Part shown: in pieces, positions 9,219-17,636 of the stretch | Position numbering within the stretch: position 1 is the stretch's first letter | Layout: the number at the start of each line of letters is the position of its first letter | NCBI GenBank assembly: GCA_021325295.1 | Contig: JAJPHM010000017.1 | Span: 29,296-93,295 of the forward strand | Source: Nitrososphaeraceae archaeon | GTDB taxonomy: Archaea > Thermoproteota > Nitrososphaeria > Nitrososphaerales > Nitrososphaeraceae | Length of the DNA stretch: 64,000 nt | Direction: 5' to 3' | Notes under the pieces: model-generated | Seen by the model: only the letters and a program-made list of their open reading frames with translations | What the model was told of the DNA's origin: nothing | Databases searched by the model: none | Position numbers and translations under genes: made by a program

Positions 9219-9677
9219 TCATCTTGTGGGCGAAGGCTGCATTACCACGAGTTTGTTTTTGCTCAGCGTCAGGACAAGCGTACCGCCTGCCAGCAGCCTG
9301 TTACGGAGCCGGCTGTCGATGGTCGCAACAGGACACCTGTTGGTGACTGCATAATTGGCAATATAATCATCGACCTGCACTGGCTTGGGCACGGATTTCT
9401 CCATGCTTTCCTTTTCCTTTTCTCCATCAGCTGGAATCAAATTTATCACTTTGAACCTAGAGAGCGATAGATCAATCGCAGTTCTTGCTGCAATTGAGCG
9501 CTTGGGGCCAGCTCTTTTTTCCAGCCTCCTGAGCTCATCTATTACGATATCAGGGACAAGAAAATTCAGCCTGCCAAGGTGGGCTTCAATTCTTTCCAGC
9601 TGTTTTATTGGTGTCGAGACCAGAACCATCAAAAAGCTGGTATCGCAGATAATATCTACCATTTCTACATTCGCCAT
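9219..9677 (-). CDS. PIN-domain ribonuclease (Fcf1/Utp24-like)
   Basis: The 152-residue protein is a PIN domain: the first catalytic aspartate is in IICDTSFLM (Asp12), followed by the VIDELRRLEKR glutamate helix, then DDYIANYA and ATIDSRLRNR with the further acidic metal ligands. PIN domains are Mg/Mn-dependent single-strand RNA nucleases. It lies downstream of aIF2-gamma and S6e on the same strand; the order S6e - aIF2-gamma - PIN is a conserved archaeal cluster, which points to a role in ribosome or RNA processing rather than to a VapC toxin. No antitoxin gene is next to it. Start: ATG at 9677. Confidence 0.85.
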   Translation of the reverse strand: MANVEMVDIICDTSFLMVLVSTPIKQLERIEAHLGRLNFLVPDIVIDELRRLEKRAGPKRSIAARTAIDLSLSRFKVINLIPADGEKEKESMEKSVPKPVQVDDYIANYAVTNRCPVATIDSRLRNRLLAGGTLVLTLSKNKLVVMQPSPTR

Positions 9678-9830
9678 ATATTGACAGTTTGCCTAATGGA
9701 AATTGCTGCGCCCCCGCAAGGCAACGCTGCTCTCCTATGGTTCTTCAGGCCAAAAATGTTGCGGGTCTGCAATGCGGCATGCAAAGTGAGTTTCAATGTA
9801 CGTATTCCGAAAAACACGATATCCTACAGG

Positions 9831-11093
9831 TCAAATCGCTATGCCAGCACCTATCAGCCGCCACCTGTCTGCAATTCTTCTGCTTATGGCAACCCTACTT
9901 TTTGGTGTAAGGCAGACTGGTTTTTTCAGCTTTATCTCCGCCTTGTTCTCTCTGATATTTGTCACTGTGCCTACTGTTGCTGCAGTGCCGACGTTTAACC
10001 TTAGAGGCTCCTTCACCTTGACAGGCTCTACCTTTATCATCTCCTGTGTCCCAACGGCAGTATCAAAAAGGTGCATCTCGACTGTAATATCGTCAACGTC
10101 AGGTGGAAGGCTGTCTGGCCTGCCTGCGACCGACCCTATCAGTGAATCACTCTTTGTAAATGTGGGATCAAGCTGGGTGCCTATTGCTACAAGGCCTCCC
10201 GGGCGTACAGATTCTACAAGGCCTGCACCTGTAGCCAGAGTAGATACGACAGACCGGACTGGCTCATATTTACCCTTCTTTTCGTCAACAAGTCCGGGAC
10301 GGATTTCTACTTCATCGCCTACCTTGAGCTCCCCCTGTACCAGTGCACCTCCAATGATTCCGCCCTTTACCTGCTTGATTGGAGCGCCTGGTTTGTTGAT
10401 ATCAAACGACCTCAGGATATGCATTATTGGTGGAGCATTCTTTGTCCTTGCCGGTGTCTTGATCGTATTTTCTATGGCCTCTATCAGGGCATCAATATTG
10501 AACCGGTGCTGGGCCGAGACAGGAATTACAGGTGCCTTGTCTGCGACGCTGTCCTTGACAAATTCCTTTATCTGCCTGTAATTGTCCAGAGCTTCGTCAT
10601 ACTCAGTCAGGTCAACTTTATTCTGCACAAGCACTATCTGTTGTATCCCAAGCACCTGGAGCGCAAGCAGGTGCTCCCTTGTCTGTGGCTGGGGAACTTT
10701 TTCATTTGCTGCAATTACAAGTATGGCGCCATCCATCAGCGCTGCTCCGGACAGCATATTTGCCATAAGGCTTTCATGCCCAGGCGAATCGACAAAACTC
10801 ACCACTCGCAAAAGCTCGCTTGGGCCTCCGCAGTTGGTGCAGGTAGGCTGGGTAGAATAGCATGCAGGTGCAGGGCAGCGCGGACATTTGTAAAAGGCCG
10901 CATCAGCATAACCTACTTTTATTGTAATGCCCCTTCGCAGCTCCTCGCTGTGGGCGCTTGTCCAAATTCCGGTAATGGCCTCTACCAACGTTGTCTTGCC
11001 ATGGTCGACATGGCCTGACGTGCCTATATTGATGCTGGGCTGGTAGCCGTATTCTTTAATGTACCATTCCGGCAGTGTCTCTTTCCAATGCAA
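9831..11093 (-). CDS. eif2g: Translation initiation factor aIF2 subunit gamma
   Basis: The 420-residue GTPase carries Met-tRNAi to the small ribosomal subunit as part of aIF2. Visible motifs are the P-loop GHVDHGKT (26-33), switch I RRGITIKVGYA, a zinc knuckle with cysteine pairs near residues 70-73 and 85-88, DSPGH of G3 and QNKVDL (NKxD) of G4, followed by the two beta-barrel domains. Length is normal. The start is a TTG at 11093. It is 123 bp downstream of S6e on the same strand and 153 bp upstream of the PIN gene, the usual archaeal arrangement. Confidence 0.97.
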   Translation of the reverse strand: MHWKETLPEWYIKEYGYQPSINIGTSGHVDHGKTTLVEAITGIWTSAHSEELRRGITIKVGYADAAFYKCPRCPAPACYSTQPTCTNCGGPSELLRVVSFVDSPGHESLMANMLSGAALMDGAILVIAANEKVPQPQTREHLLALQVLGIQQIVLVQNKVDLTEYDEALDNYRQIKEFVKDSVADKAPVIPVSAQHRFNIDALIEAIENTIKTPARTKNAPPIMHILRSFDINKPGAPIKQVKGGIIGGALVQGELKVGDEVEIRPGLVDEKKGKYEPVRSVVSTLATGAGLVESVRPGGLVAIGTQLDPTFTKSDSLIGSVAGRPDSLPPDVDDITVEMHLFDTAVGTQEMIKVEPVKVKEPLRLNVGTAATVGTVTNIRENKAEIKLKKPVCLTPKSRVAISRRIADRWRLIGAGIAI

Positions 11094-11216
11094 CGCCTAC
11101 TGTGGACTTTACGGGGGATATTAACCTAAGCAAGAAAGAGAGAACATAAGTTGTTTGTTGAAACAATCCAGAATCGACGGGATCTGTGCTGGTTGAGGTC
11201 TGCTTTTGCCTCATTA

Positions 11217-11633
11217 CTATTTTTTCTTTTGTTCCGGAGCTGCCTCGGGCTGCATTTCCTTTTCTTTTTCAGCTTCTTTTTCTGGCAGCTTTCCCTCAAC
11301 AAGCATACAGTTTAGCTGATAGATCTCTTCGGTGACCATGTTGCCTCTGATGAGTTTTCTTACCCTGCTTCCCTCTTCTGCGGTCTTGAGGCCAACGCCC
11401 CTTGATAGAAGCACATATTTTTTGACGCCTCCATGAACATCTGAGCGCATTGGAGTGCCTGACTTGTCGCTTCCGCCAGTGATTCTTATCTTGCCTCCGG
11501 CTATGCCTACTATCGAGGCATCTACCACATCTCCTATTTTGGCGCCAAGCATCGGCTGGGCTGACCTGTCTTTCAGCTCCTGTGTAATACTCTTACCTTT
11601 GTTATCAGAAATTACAAGTTTAAACTGAGCCAA
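11217..11633 (-). CDS. rps6e: Small-subunit ribosomal protein eS6
   Basis: The 138-residue protein begins MAQFKLVISDNKGKSITQEL and contains the strongly conserved eS6 core GGKIRITGGSDKSGTPMRSDVHGG and the LSRGVG segment. Archaeal eS6 has this short length; the long Ser/Lys tail of eukaryotes is missing and replaced by a Glu/Lys/Pro-rich end. It belongs to the 30S subunit. It is the first gene of the S6e - aIF2-gamma - PIN cluster. Confidence 0.96.
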   Translation of the reverse strand: MAQFKLVISDNKGKSITQELKDRSAQPMLGAKIGDVVDASIVGIAGGKIRITGGSDKSGTPMRSDVHGGVKKYVLLSRGVGLKTAEEGSRVRKLIRGNMVTEEIYQLNCMLVEGKLPEKEAEKEKEMQPEAAPEQKKK

Positions 11634-11981
11634 TGCAAGACAAAGCGCGGCACGGCTTTAATTAATCTATCCCTATCCCTCATCCGGAGTTTTTTGCTCC
11701 AATAGATGTAATTACACAAGCGTTTGTCAGGCAGTGGCAGCTGCATCTTGTTTTCAAACCCTGACCTGCTTTCTTGTTGTCTGTCCCGTTCGCTTATCTT
11801 TCTTTTTATCATTGCACAGAATACTCAGCTATACTATACTTTGCTGCAGTCTATTCCATCTTTCCTTTTCAATATGGCGGTATCTGCGTTTATTTTAGAC
11901 AGGATTCCCTGCATGACATTGCTCTCCAGTCAAAACAGGTCATGCCTGAATTCTTTAAAAGAAGGTCCTGTCTAATCTCAG
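11634..11981. other. Gene-free interval upstream of S6e, pyrimidine-rich on the plus strand
   Basis: The 348 bp between the divergent starts of S6e (minus) and the small zinc protein (plus) hold only frames with biased, unconvincing translations. The right end has a TATA-like TTTAAAAG near 11955-11961 that suits the downstream gene. I see no RNA gene or repeat here. Confidence 0.5.
11950..11962 (+). promoter_or_regulatory. TATA box for the small zinc-ribbon gene
   Basis: TTCTTTAAAAGAA is centred about 26 bases before the ATG at 11982, the normal distance of an archaeal TATA box to the transcription start. This suggests a leaderless mRNA and supports the start at 11982 rather than the ATG at 12018. 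Confidence 0.45.
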
Positions 11982-12170
11982 ATGATAATATTGCCCTACG
12001 ATGATATTGCCGACCCTATGAATGGAACCAAAGAAGGGAATAGTAACGCCGATAGCGAGATCGAGTGTCCCCGCTGCGGATTTATGATGGCTCATATCCA
12101 AACTTGCCATCTTCGGTGCAACAATTGCGGCGCAGAAATGACATGTTCTGACAAAGGTAGCGTATGGTAG
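11982..12170 (+). CDS. Small zinc-ribbon protein, 62 residues
   Basis: The protein has two cysteine pairs, CPRCG and CNNCGAE, with an additional His/Cys between them (HIQTCHLRC), and ends in CSDKGSVW. This arrangement is seen in short thaumarchaeal zinc-ribbon proteins. The N-terminal ~20 residues are acidic and probably unstructured. Start at 11982 is favoured by the TATA box at the right distance; an ATG at 12018 is the alternative. Role unknown; likely nucleic-acid or protein binding. Confidence 0.7.
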   Translation: MIILPYDDIADPMNGTKEGNSNADSEIECPRCGFMMAHIQTCHLRCNNCGAEMTCSDKGSVW

Positions 12171-12256
12171 CCTGCAGATGCAATTAATTGGCAAACGAAC
12201 CTTTGCAGAACGTAGGACATTGCACCTTGCATATCTTATATGCTGCTGATTGCCAG

Positions 12257-12466
12257 CTAAAACGGGCTTTTGTCAAAATTCTCCTGAAAGTTACTTGCGA
12301 TATCTGTGGCCTTGCCCTTCATTATCTCTATATAGTCGTCATATGAAGTAGAAAACCCGCAGAATTTGCACTTTACCTCTGACATTTCGTCGTTAACTTC
12401 TGCTCTCCTTCCGCATTCCGGGCACCTTGCCTGAAGGACCATGTATCTATCTTGCAAGTGTGCCAA
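12257..12466 (-). CDS. Small zinc-ribbon protein, up to 69 residues
   Basis: A zinc ribbon with the pairs CPECGRR and CKFCGFS is visible, spaced by 17 residues, followed by a helical acidic C-terminus. The frame is open to a TTG at 12466; the ATG at 12442 (MVLQARCPECG) is an equally good start. It is convergent with the previous zinc gene (86 bp between stops). Function unknown. Confidence 0.7.
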   Translation of the reverse strand: MAHLQDRYMVLQARCPECGRRAEVNDEMSEVKCKFCGFSTSYDDYIEIMKGKATDIASNFQENFDKSPF

Positions 12467-12640
12467 ATATGTGGGTTGCCTGCAAAACTGACTGGCTTAT
12501 TCAGATCATCGGCTTTACAGCTGCAGCAAGGCAGGATAAGATATCTAACGACTCGACCTGATTAGAATATCGTTCTATCTGGTATTAGCGGAGTATAATT
12601 AATAACTCGCCAAGCCCCCTTTTTTGTTGACAGAGATTCA

Positions 12641-13174
12641 ATGACAAAGATTGGAGATGCCTACAGGTGGATCCATAGCCATGTACTTGAGAGGCCAACC
12701 AATTTTGGCTGGGTTATTGATGGTAAACTCGCTGGATCTGGCCTGCCGCTAACCTATGATCAGTTTGAATGGGCAGTTGCTGAAGGAATCAGGTCAATAG
12801 TTAGCGTTAGAGAAGTTCCGCTTCCTTCCGAGTGGCTTGCAATGGGTAATGGCAAGGATGGAAGGCCCGCCATTGACTACCTTTTCCTGAAGGTGGCAGA
12901 TTATGATGCACCGGCCGCAGAAGAGATGGATGGTGCAGTAGATCATATCCAGCGGCAGATTGCTGCCGACAGACCTGTAATGGTTCATTGTGCTGCAGGC
13001 AAGGGCAGGACTGGAACAGTACTAGCCGCCTATTTTATGAAGACAAAAGGCCTCTCTGCTGATGAGGCGATAGAGTGGATAAGGAGCATTAGGCCAGGCT
13101 CTGTGCAGTCTACAGAGCAGGAGATGCGGCTGCAAGAATACGAGCAGTATATCAAAAAAAGCCGATCACTCTGA
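12641..13174 (+). CDS. Dual-specificity protein phosphatase
   Basis: The 177-residue protein carries the cysteine-phosphatase loop HCAAGKGRTG, with catalytic Cys117 and Arg123, preceded by a YLFLKVADYDAP strand whose Asp is the likely general acid. The pattern HCxxGxxR(T/S) with this short fold is typical of archaeal/bacterial dual-specificity phosphatases that remove phosphate from Tyr, Ser or Thr. The end (IRSIRPGSVQSTEQEMRLQEYEQYI) matches the usual C-terminal helices of the family. Monocistronic; ATG start. Confidence 0.92.
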   Translation: MTKIGDAYRWIHSHVLERPTNFGWVIDGKLAGSGLPLTYDQFEWAVAEGIRSIVSVREVPLPSEWLAMGNGKDGRPAIDYLFLKVADYDAPAAEEMDGAVDHIQRQIAADRPVMVHCAAGKGRTGTVLAAYFMKTKGLSADEAIEWIRSIRPGSVQSTEQEMRLQEYEQYIKKSRSL

Positions 13175-13284
13175 AGGTCTGTCTGTCTCTGCATACATGT
13201 AAAAAGAGCTGTCTGTAATGAAGACTTGTTTAGTTCAACCTGCTTGCATGCCTGCGTGCTTTCTTCTTTCAATTCTATAACGGC

Positions 13285-13431
13285 TCATTCGGGTACAGAG
13301 TCGCAGACTAGCTTGCCGTCCTGGACTTTGACAAAGAGAAACCGGTTATCCTTGAAGATAAGAGTAATCTCTTCCCGTCCCTCCTCTACGTCAAGCAATT
13401 CCTGACCTTTTATTCCATCAAATTTTGCCAT
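13285..13431 (-). CDS. Small conserved-looking protein, 48 residues
   Basis: An ATG at 13431 opens a 48-codon frame with a clean protein-like sequence: MAKFDGIKGQELLDVEEGRE, then EITLIFKDNRFLFVKVQDGK and a stop after SVPE. The alternation of hydrophobic and charged residues suggests a four-stranded beta sheet. No family recognised. It is too short for normal ORF lists but fills the gap between the phosphatase and the next minus-strand gene. Confidence 0.5.
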   Translation of the reverse strand: MAKFDGIKGQELLDVEEGREEITLIFKDNRFLFVKVQDGKLVCDSVPE

Positions 13432-13499
13432 CTTGTTCTCTATGCAGCCAGTTCTATTTAGAAGTTACAATAAAGATCGATCCTGGAATTTGCTTTTGT

Positions 13500-13832
13500 C
13501 TAAGAGATTTCCTGATCCAGATTCTCGATGCATTGCATCAAAAGGTCCCTGCTTCTGTTCATTATCCAATCGGCGAACTGATCGTATGTGAATACTCGCT
13601 GCTGCTCCAAGTCAGGCGGAATAAAGCCTCCATGTGTCAGCACCTGAACCACCACGTATTGTTCGTTGATAGTTGCAATCTCTTCCTCTGCAGCCGAGTC
13701 TATTTCCTCTATTGTATTTCTGTAGAGGACTACAGGCCTTCCTGTCCTGCTGGCGACAATAGATGCCCTTCGCATCCTATCCTTTAGCCTTTCCAGCACC
13801 CAATCATCGAGTGTAACCTGCCTGTAGGCCAC
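13500..13832 (-). CDS. Hypothetical protein, 110 residues
   Basis: The protein starts with a GTG at 13832 (MAYRQVTLDDWVLERLKDRM) and looks like a mixed alpha/beta cytosolic protein with no cysteines beyond one and no membrane segment. It has an acidic middle (EEIDSAAEEEIATINEQ). I recognise no domain. It precedes the 48-residue gene on the same strand by 68 bp. Confidence 0.6.
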   Translation of the reverse strand: MAYRQVTLDDWVLERLKDRMRRASIVASRTGRPVVLYRNTIEEIDSAAEEEIATINEQYVVVQVLTHGGFIPPDLEQQRVFTYDQFADWIMNRSRDLLMQCIENLDQEIS

Positions 13833-14211
13833 AAAATCCCCTGAATAAATATCTACTTAGGATTGTATGCCAATAAATGTTGACCTTCTTGTCTGACAAG
13901 CTTGCTTCAGCCCACTTCACAGTAGCCCATAAAAGTGCAGCCCCCGGCAGGCCCGTTTTGCTCCCAGTCGTTTGTCAGCCCATGAGCCTGCCTTTCTGCC
14001 TGTGCTCCCGCTCCCTTCTGAATGCAGGATAATCGATCCATATTATGTTGTAGCAGCAAAAATGCATACACTTTTGTAAATCAATTTCAATTTACCTCTA
14101 TTCCACTTTTCCCTTTCTTCTCGTCTCGTCTCCTCTCCACTTTTTTCCTTCCTTTTCTCTGCATTCTGCTTTCCTATCGGTGGATTGGTTATTACCTGCA
14201 AATTCACTTGT
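13833..14211. other. Gene-free interval, C/T-rich on the plus strand
   Basis: 379 bp between two minus-strand genes. The part 14100-14170 is a polypyrimidine tract, which on the minus strand lies just after the IleRS stop. No convincing small ORF, RNA or repeat was seen. Confidence 0.45.
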
Positions 14212-17200
14212 CTATTCTACCAGTATGAATAGTTGCCTTCCGTCAATTTCAATTTCCTTGTATCCTTCCCCGTCTGGCTTGGCAGGCCCTGAGAGAATAA
14301 CCGACCTGACGCGCACAAGATACTGGAGATCGTTTTTGAGCGGAGACACGAGCTCAAGTTCATCATTATTGAGCCCAGATACATATGCCGATGAGAGAAT
14401 TTCCGTCGGATTATATTGCCTCTCCTTTCTGAACTGCTGAAGATGTCTTGCCAAGTCGCGCAAAAAGCCCTTGGCTATCAGGCATCTGTCTCTGGCAGTG
14501 GAAACAAAGACAGTTATGCCATCCCTGTCGGCCGCGGCGTACCCTTCCAAAACCTCATATGATATATCCATGTCAGATGCGGAAAGGTCTACCCTACCGC
14601 CCTCGTATACCAGCTCGTATCGTCCGGATGAGCGCAGCGATTCAAGTACTGCTGACTTGTCAGCGCGCTCAAATGCCTCGGCTGCCTTACCAATGCCGGC
14701 CTTTACCCGCGGCGCTACATGTTTTCTTACCATTGATACTTTGGGCGCTATAGGCATATTGGCGCCCATCATAGCAGTAACTCGCCCCAGGGCCAGCTCG
14801 CTTGGAATACTCACAAGGGTATAGTTTTCGGTGTTCAGCTGGCCCTTCAGTACATCTGATGCTCCTTTGATATCAAGGGAGCGAACAGCAGCCTCCGGCG
14901 CGCAGATAAACATCTCTCTGACCGGCCAGCGCCTCTTTAGATGTCCGTTCATTCTAGCAGAGTTGGCAAGTGAAACTATTTGCTTTATTGTGTCAACTGC
15001 ACTTTCAATTCCGTTGTCGATAAGCAGGCTATCTGGCGTCGGCCAAGTTTCCAGCATAATGCTCTTCTTGGCATTACTGCCTTTATCTGCAAAACAGGTC
15101 AGGTACAGGTATTCTGTTATAAATGGTGATAGCGGATGCAGCAATATGTCGATTTTCTCAAGCACATGAGCAAGCACAGAATAAATCGCAAGCCGGTTGT
15201 TTAGGCTCTCATCGCTATCGTCCCAGATGCTATTCCTTGTAATCGGGATGTAGGTCTGGCTCAGGTGGTTTATTACAAACTCCTCGATTGCCTTTGCGCC
15301 TTCATGGAACCGACATCTTTCAAATGTTCTGGTTACCTCTGACACGACTGCTTGCAGCTTTGACAGCAGCCACTTTTCTGCCAACCCAAGCAAGTTGTTA
15401 TCGGCCACCCACTGCAGGTTATGCTTTTCCCGTGTGAATTTGTCATAACTGCTGTTTTCTCTGAAATATATGTGAAGGTTATACAGAGTGCTTATCACCT
15501 GGTATGGCCTTGTCGCCATTTCCTGCAGGCTAAAGTTGAGCGATTCTATGGGCGAAGACTTCCACATAAAGTAAAACCTGACAAGGTCAACAGGATTCTC
15601 TCCCAGCAGACGATGTGCGTCAATTACATTGCCCAAACTCTTGCTCATCTTGTTTCCATTTTCATCAAGCACATGCCCCTGAAACAGAAAAGACAGGAAT
15701 GGAGCCGTGGCTGACCTGCTCAGGATTACATTTTCCATCAGCAAAGTATAGGCCCATCCACGGGTCTGGTCTATTCCTTCCGTAAGAAATGCAGCAGGTA
15801 CAAGCGAACTGTACTCTTGGTCTGTGAGCGAAGCATATGGGGCGGCGCCACTGTTGTGCCAAGTATCAAGCACAAAAGGCTCCCTTTGCATAACTGCGCC
15901 GCATTTTTGGCATTTTATCACCACTCTATCTATCCAAGGCCGGTGAAGCTCAAAGTCAGGGCCGTCAGGCAGCTCTGCTGCTCGTTTTACAATTTCAGCC
16001 CTTGAAAACAGAGGCTCCTTATGGCCGCAGCCGCTGCATGACCATATTGGCAGCGGCGTTCCCCATACCCGCTCTCTTGATATACACCATGGCACTCGCT
16101 CTTTGATTATCTCAAGAAACCTGTTTTTTGGTTGGTCAAAAAAATAGTCTACCTTCCGGGCCGCATCAAGCGGCAAGGTTCCGAGCTTGTCAATTATGTA
16201 AAAATATTCCCGGCGTGCCAGCCAGACTACCTTGTGGTGCGACCGCCAGCATGTCGGATACTGGTGCTTTATTCTGCCGATCTTGACAGACGCGCCGGCC
16301 TGTTTCATGGCCTCTACCACCGGCATGTCTGCGTCTCGCACAAACATGCCGCTAAACGCTCCGGCTTCGCTGTTAAAGACTACCCTGTCGTCTATTGGCA
16401 CAAAAATTGGCACATTTCGCTTTGCAGCGATTTCAAAGTCATCCTCACCGTTAGCAGGAGCAAGATGCACAAGTCCACTGCCAGTAGCAATATCAACAAA
16501 GTCTTCTGCTGCCACAAAATGGACGGAGCCTGTTTTTGCAAGCCTGTCCAGACCAGGCACCATGTGCAAAAGTGGGTGGATGTAGCGCCGGCCATCGAGC
16601 TCTGCTCCCCTGACTGACTTGAGTACTGTGAACTCTTCGATGCGCAGTTCCTTTAGCAGCTCCTGCAGGCGGTCTTCGCCAACAACCCAGACTTCTTTGT
16701 TGCTGACTTGGACAAAGACATAGTTTGCCTTTGGATTTACTCCCACCATCTCGTCTGTTATGACGGTAAAGGGCATCGTGGTCCAGACAATCAGGTATGT
16801 ATCTTCTACCTGCTCGCCCACTAGCTTGACTTTATAGTAGAATGAAGGATCCTCAACAGTCTCGTATCCTTGATTTACTTCGGCGTTGCTTAGCGATGTC
16901 TGGCACGATGGACAATAAGCCACCACCCTGAACCACTCTTTGAGTATTCCTGATTCCCAAGCGCTCTGCAGGTATTTCCATTCCCTTTCTATATACTGGT
17001 CGCGAAACGTCCAGTATGCCTTTTCGTAATTAAACGACATGCCAAGCAGCCTGTCTGCTCCGACCCACTTTTCATTATAATTATGAATGAGCTTCTTGCA
17101 TGTCTCTACTATCTTCTCTATACCCACTCGGGTTATGTTTTCTTCTTTGCTTCCGGTCAGGCCAAGTTCTTTTTCTGCCTGAAGCTCCACCGGTAGACCT

Positions 17201-17469
17201 TGTGTGTCCCAGCCCGCGCGAAATGTCACTCTTTTTTTCTGCAGGGTGTTGAAGCGGTACCAGAGGTCTTTGATTACCCTTCCGCGCAAGTGGCCGGCGT
17301 GTGGCTCCCCATTCATGGTAGGAGGTCCTTCGATATACCCAATAATAGCAATCTGGCCTCTCTGACTGACCAGCTCGTTTTCAAGAAGAGTCCTCAGGTC
17401 AATATTATCCATATAATTGCGGACTTGATTCTCTATTGCCTTTGGGTCAAATGTTGAGCGAAATTCCAT
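14212..17469 (-). CDS. ileS: Isoleucyl-tRNA synthetase
   Basis: The 1085-residue enzyme charges tRNA-Ile. The class I HIGH motif is PHAGH (residues 56-60), the KMSKS loop is intact (NKMSKSLGN, near 607-611), and the WDTQGLPVE segment and the editing-domain stretch GSGLVHLAPANGEDDF are present. Length and the long C-terminal region are those of the archaeal/eukaryotic-type IleRS. The start is the ATG at 17469. It lies alone; a pyrimidine-rich tract precedes it at 17560-17640. Confidence 0.97.
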   Translation of the reverse strand: MEFRSTFDPKAIENQVRNYMDNIDLRTLLENELVSQRGQIAIIGYIEGPPTMNGEPHAGHLRGRVIKDLWYRFNTLQKKRVTFRAGWDTQGLPVELQAEKELGLTGSKEENITRVGIEKIVETCKKLIHNYNEKWVGADRLLGMSFNYEKAYWTFRDQYIEREWKYLQSAWESGILKEWFRVVAYCPSCQTSLSNAEVNQGYETVEDPSFYYKVKLVGEQVEDTYLIVWTTMPFTVITDEMVGVNPKANYVFVQVSNKEVWVVGEDRLQELLKELRIEEFTVLKSVRGAELDGRRYIHPLLHMVPGLDRLAKTGSVHFVAAEDFVDIATGSGLVHLAPANGEDDFEIAAKRNVPIFVPIDDRVVFNSEAGAFSGMFVRDADMPVVEAMKQAGASVKIGRIKHQYPTCWRSHHKVVWLARREYFYIIDKLGTLPLDAARKVDYFFDQPKNRFLEIIKERVPWCISRERVWGTPLPIWSCSGCGHKEPLFSRAEIVKRAAELPDGPDFELHRPWIDRVVIKCQKCGAVMQREPFVLDTWHNSGAAPYASLTDQEYSSLVPAAFLTEGIDQTRGWAYTLLMENVILSRSATAPFLSFLFQGHVLDENGNKMSKSLGNVIDAHRLLGENPVDLVRFYFMWKSSPIESLNFSLQEMATRPYQVISTLYNLHIYFRENSSYDKFTREKHNLQWVADNNLLGLAEKWLLSKLQAVVSEVTRTFERCRFHEGAKAIEEFVINHLSQTYIPITRNSIWDDSDESLNNRLAIYSVLAHVLEKIDILLHPLSPFITEYLYLTCFADKGSNAKKSIMLETWPTPDSLLIDNGIESAVDTIKQIVSLANSARMNGHLKRRWPVREMFICAPEAAVRSLDIKGASDVLKGQLNTENYTLVSIPSELALGRVTAMMGANMPIAPKVSMVRKHVAPRVKAGIGKAAEAFERADKSAVLESLRSSGRYELVYEGGRVDLSASDMDISYEVLEGYAAADRDGITVFVSTARDRCLIAKGFLRDLARHLQQFRKERQYNPTEILSSAYVSGLNNDELELVSPLKNDLQYLVRVRSVILSGPAKPDGEGYKEIEIDGRQLFILVE

Positions 17470-17636
17470 TCAGGCGCTGCACACGCATGGCAATTGCAAG
17501 ACCAGTGTTTATGTTTTTGTTTTCTATGACTGCCCAGTGCTACCTTCTCTTCCAAGCTTGCTTAGTTCTCTTCTTCTATCTTGTTTTATTCTTGTCTATT
17601 CTTTTCTTTTCTTCTCTATTCTATGAATATCTATCT

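Noticed and set aside
16132..16617. 161-residue plus-strand frame
   Set aside because: It is the antisense shadow of the ileS editing-domain region; composition is Cys/His/Arg-rich as expected for a shadow.
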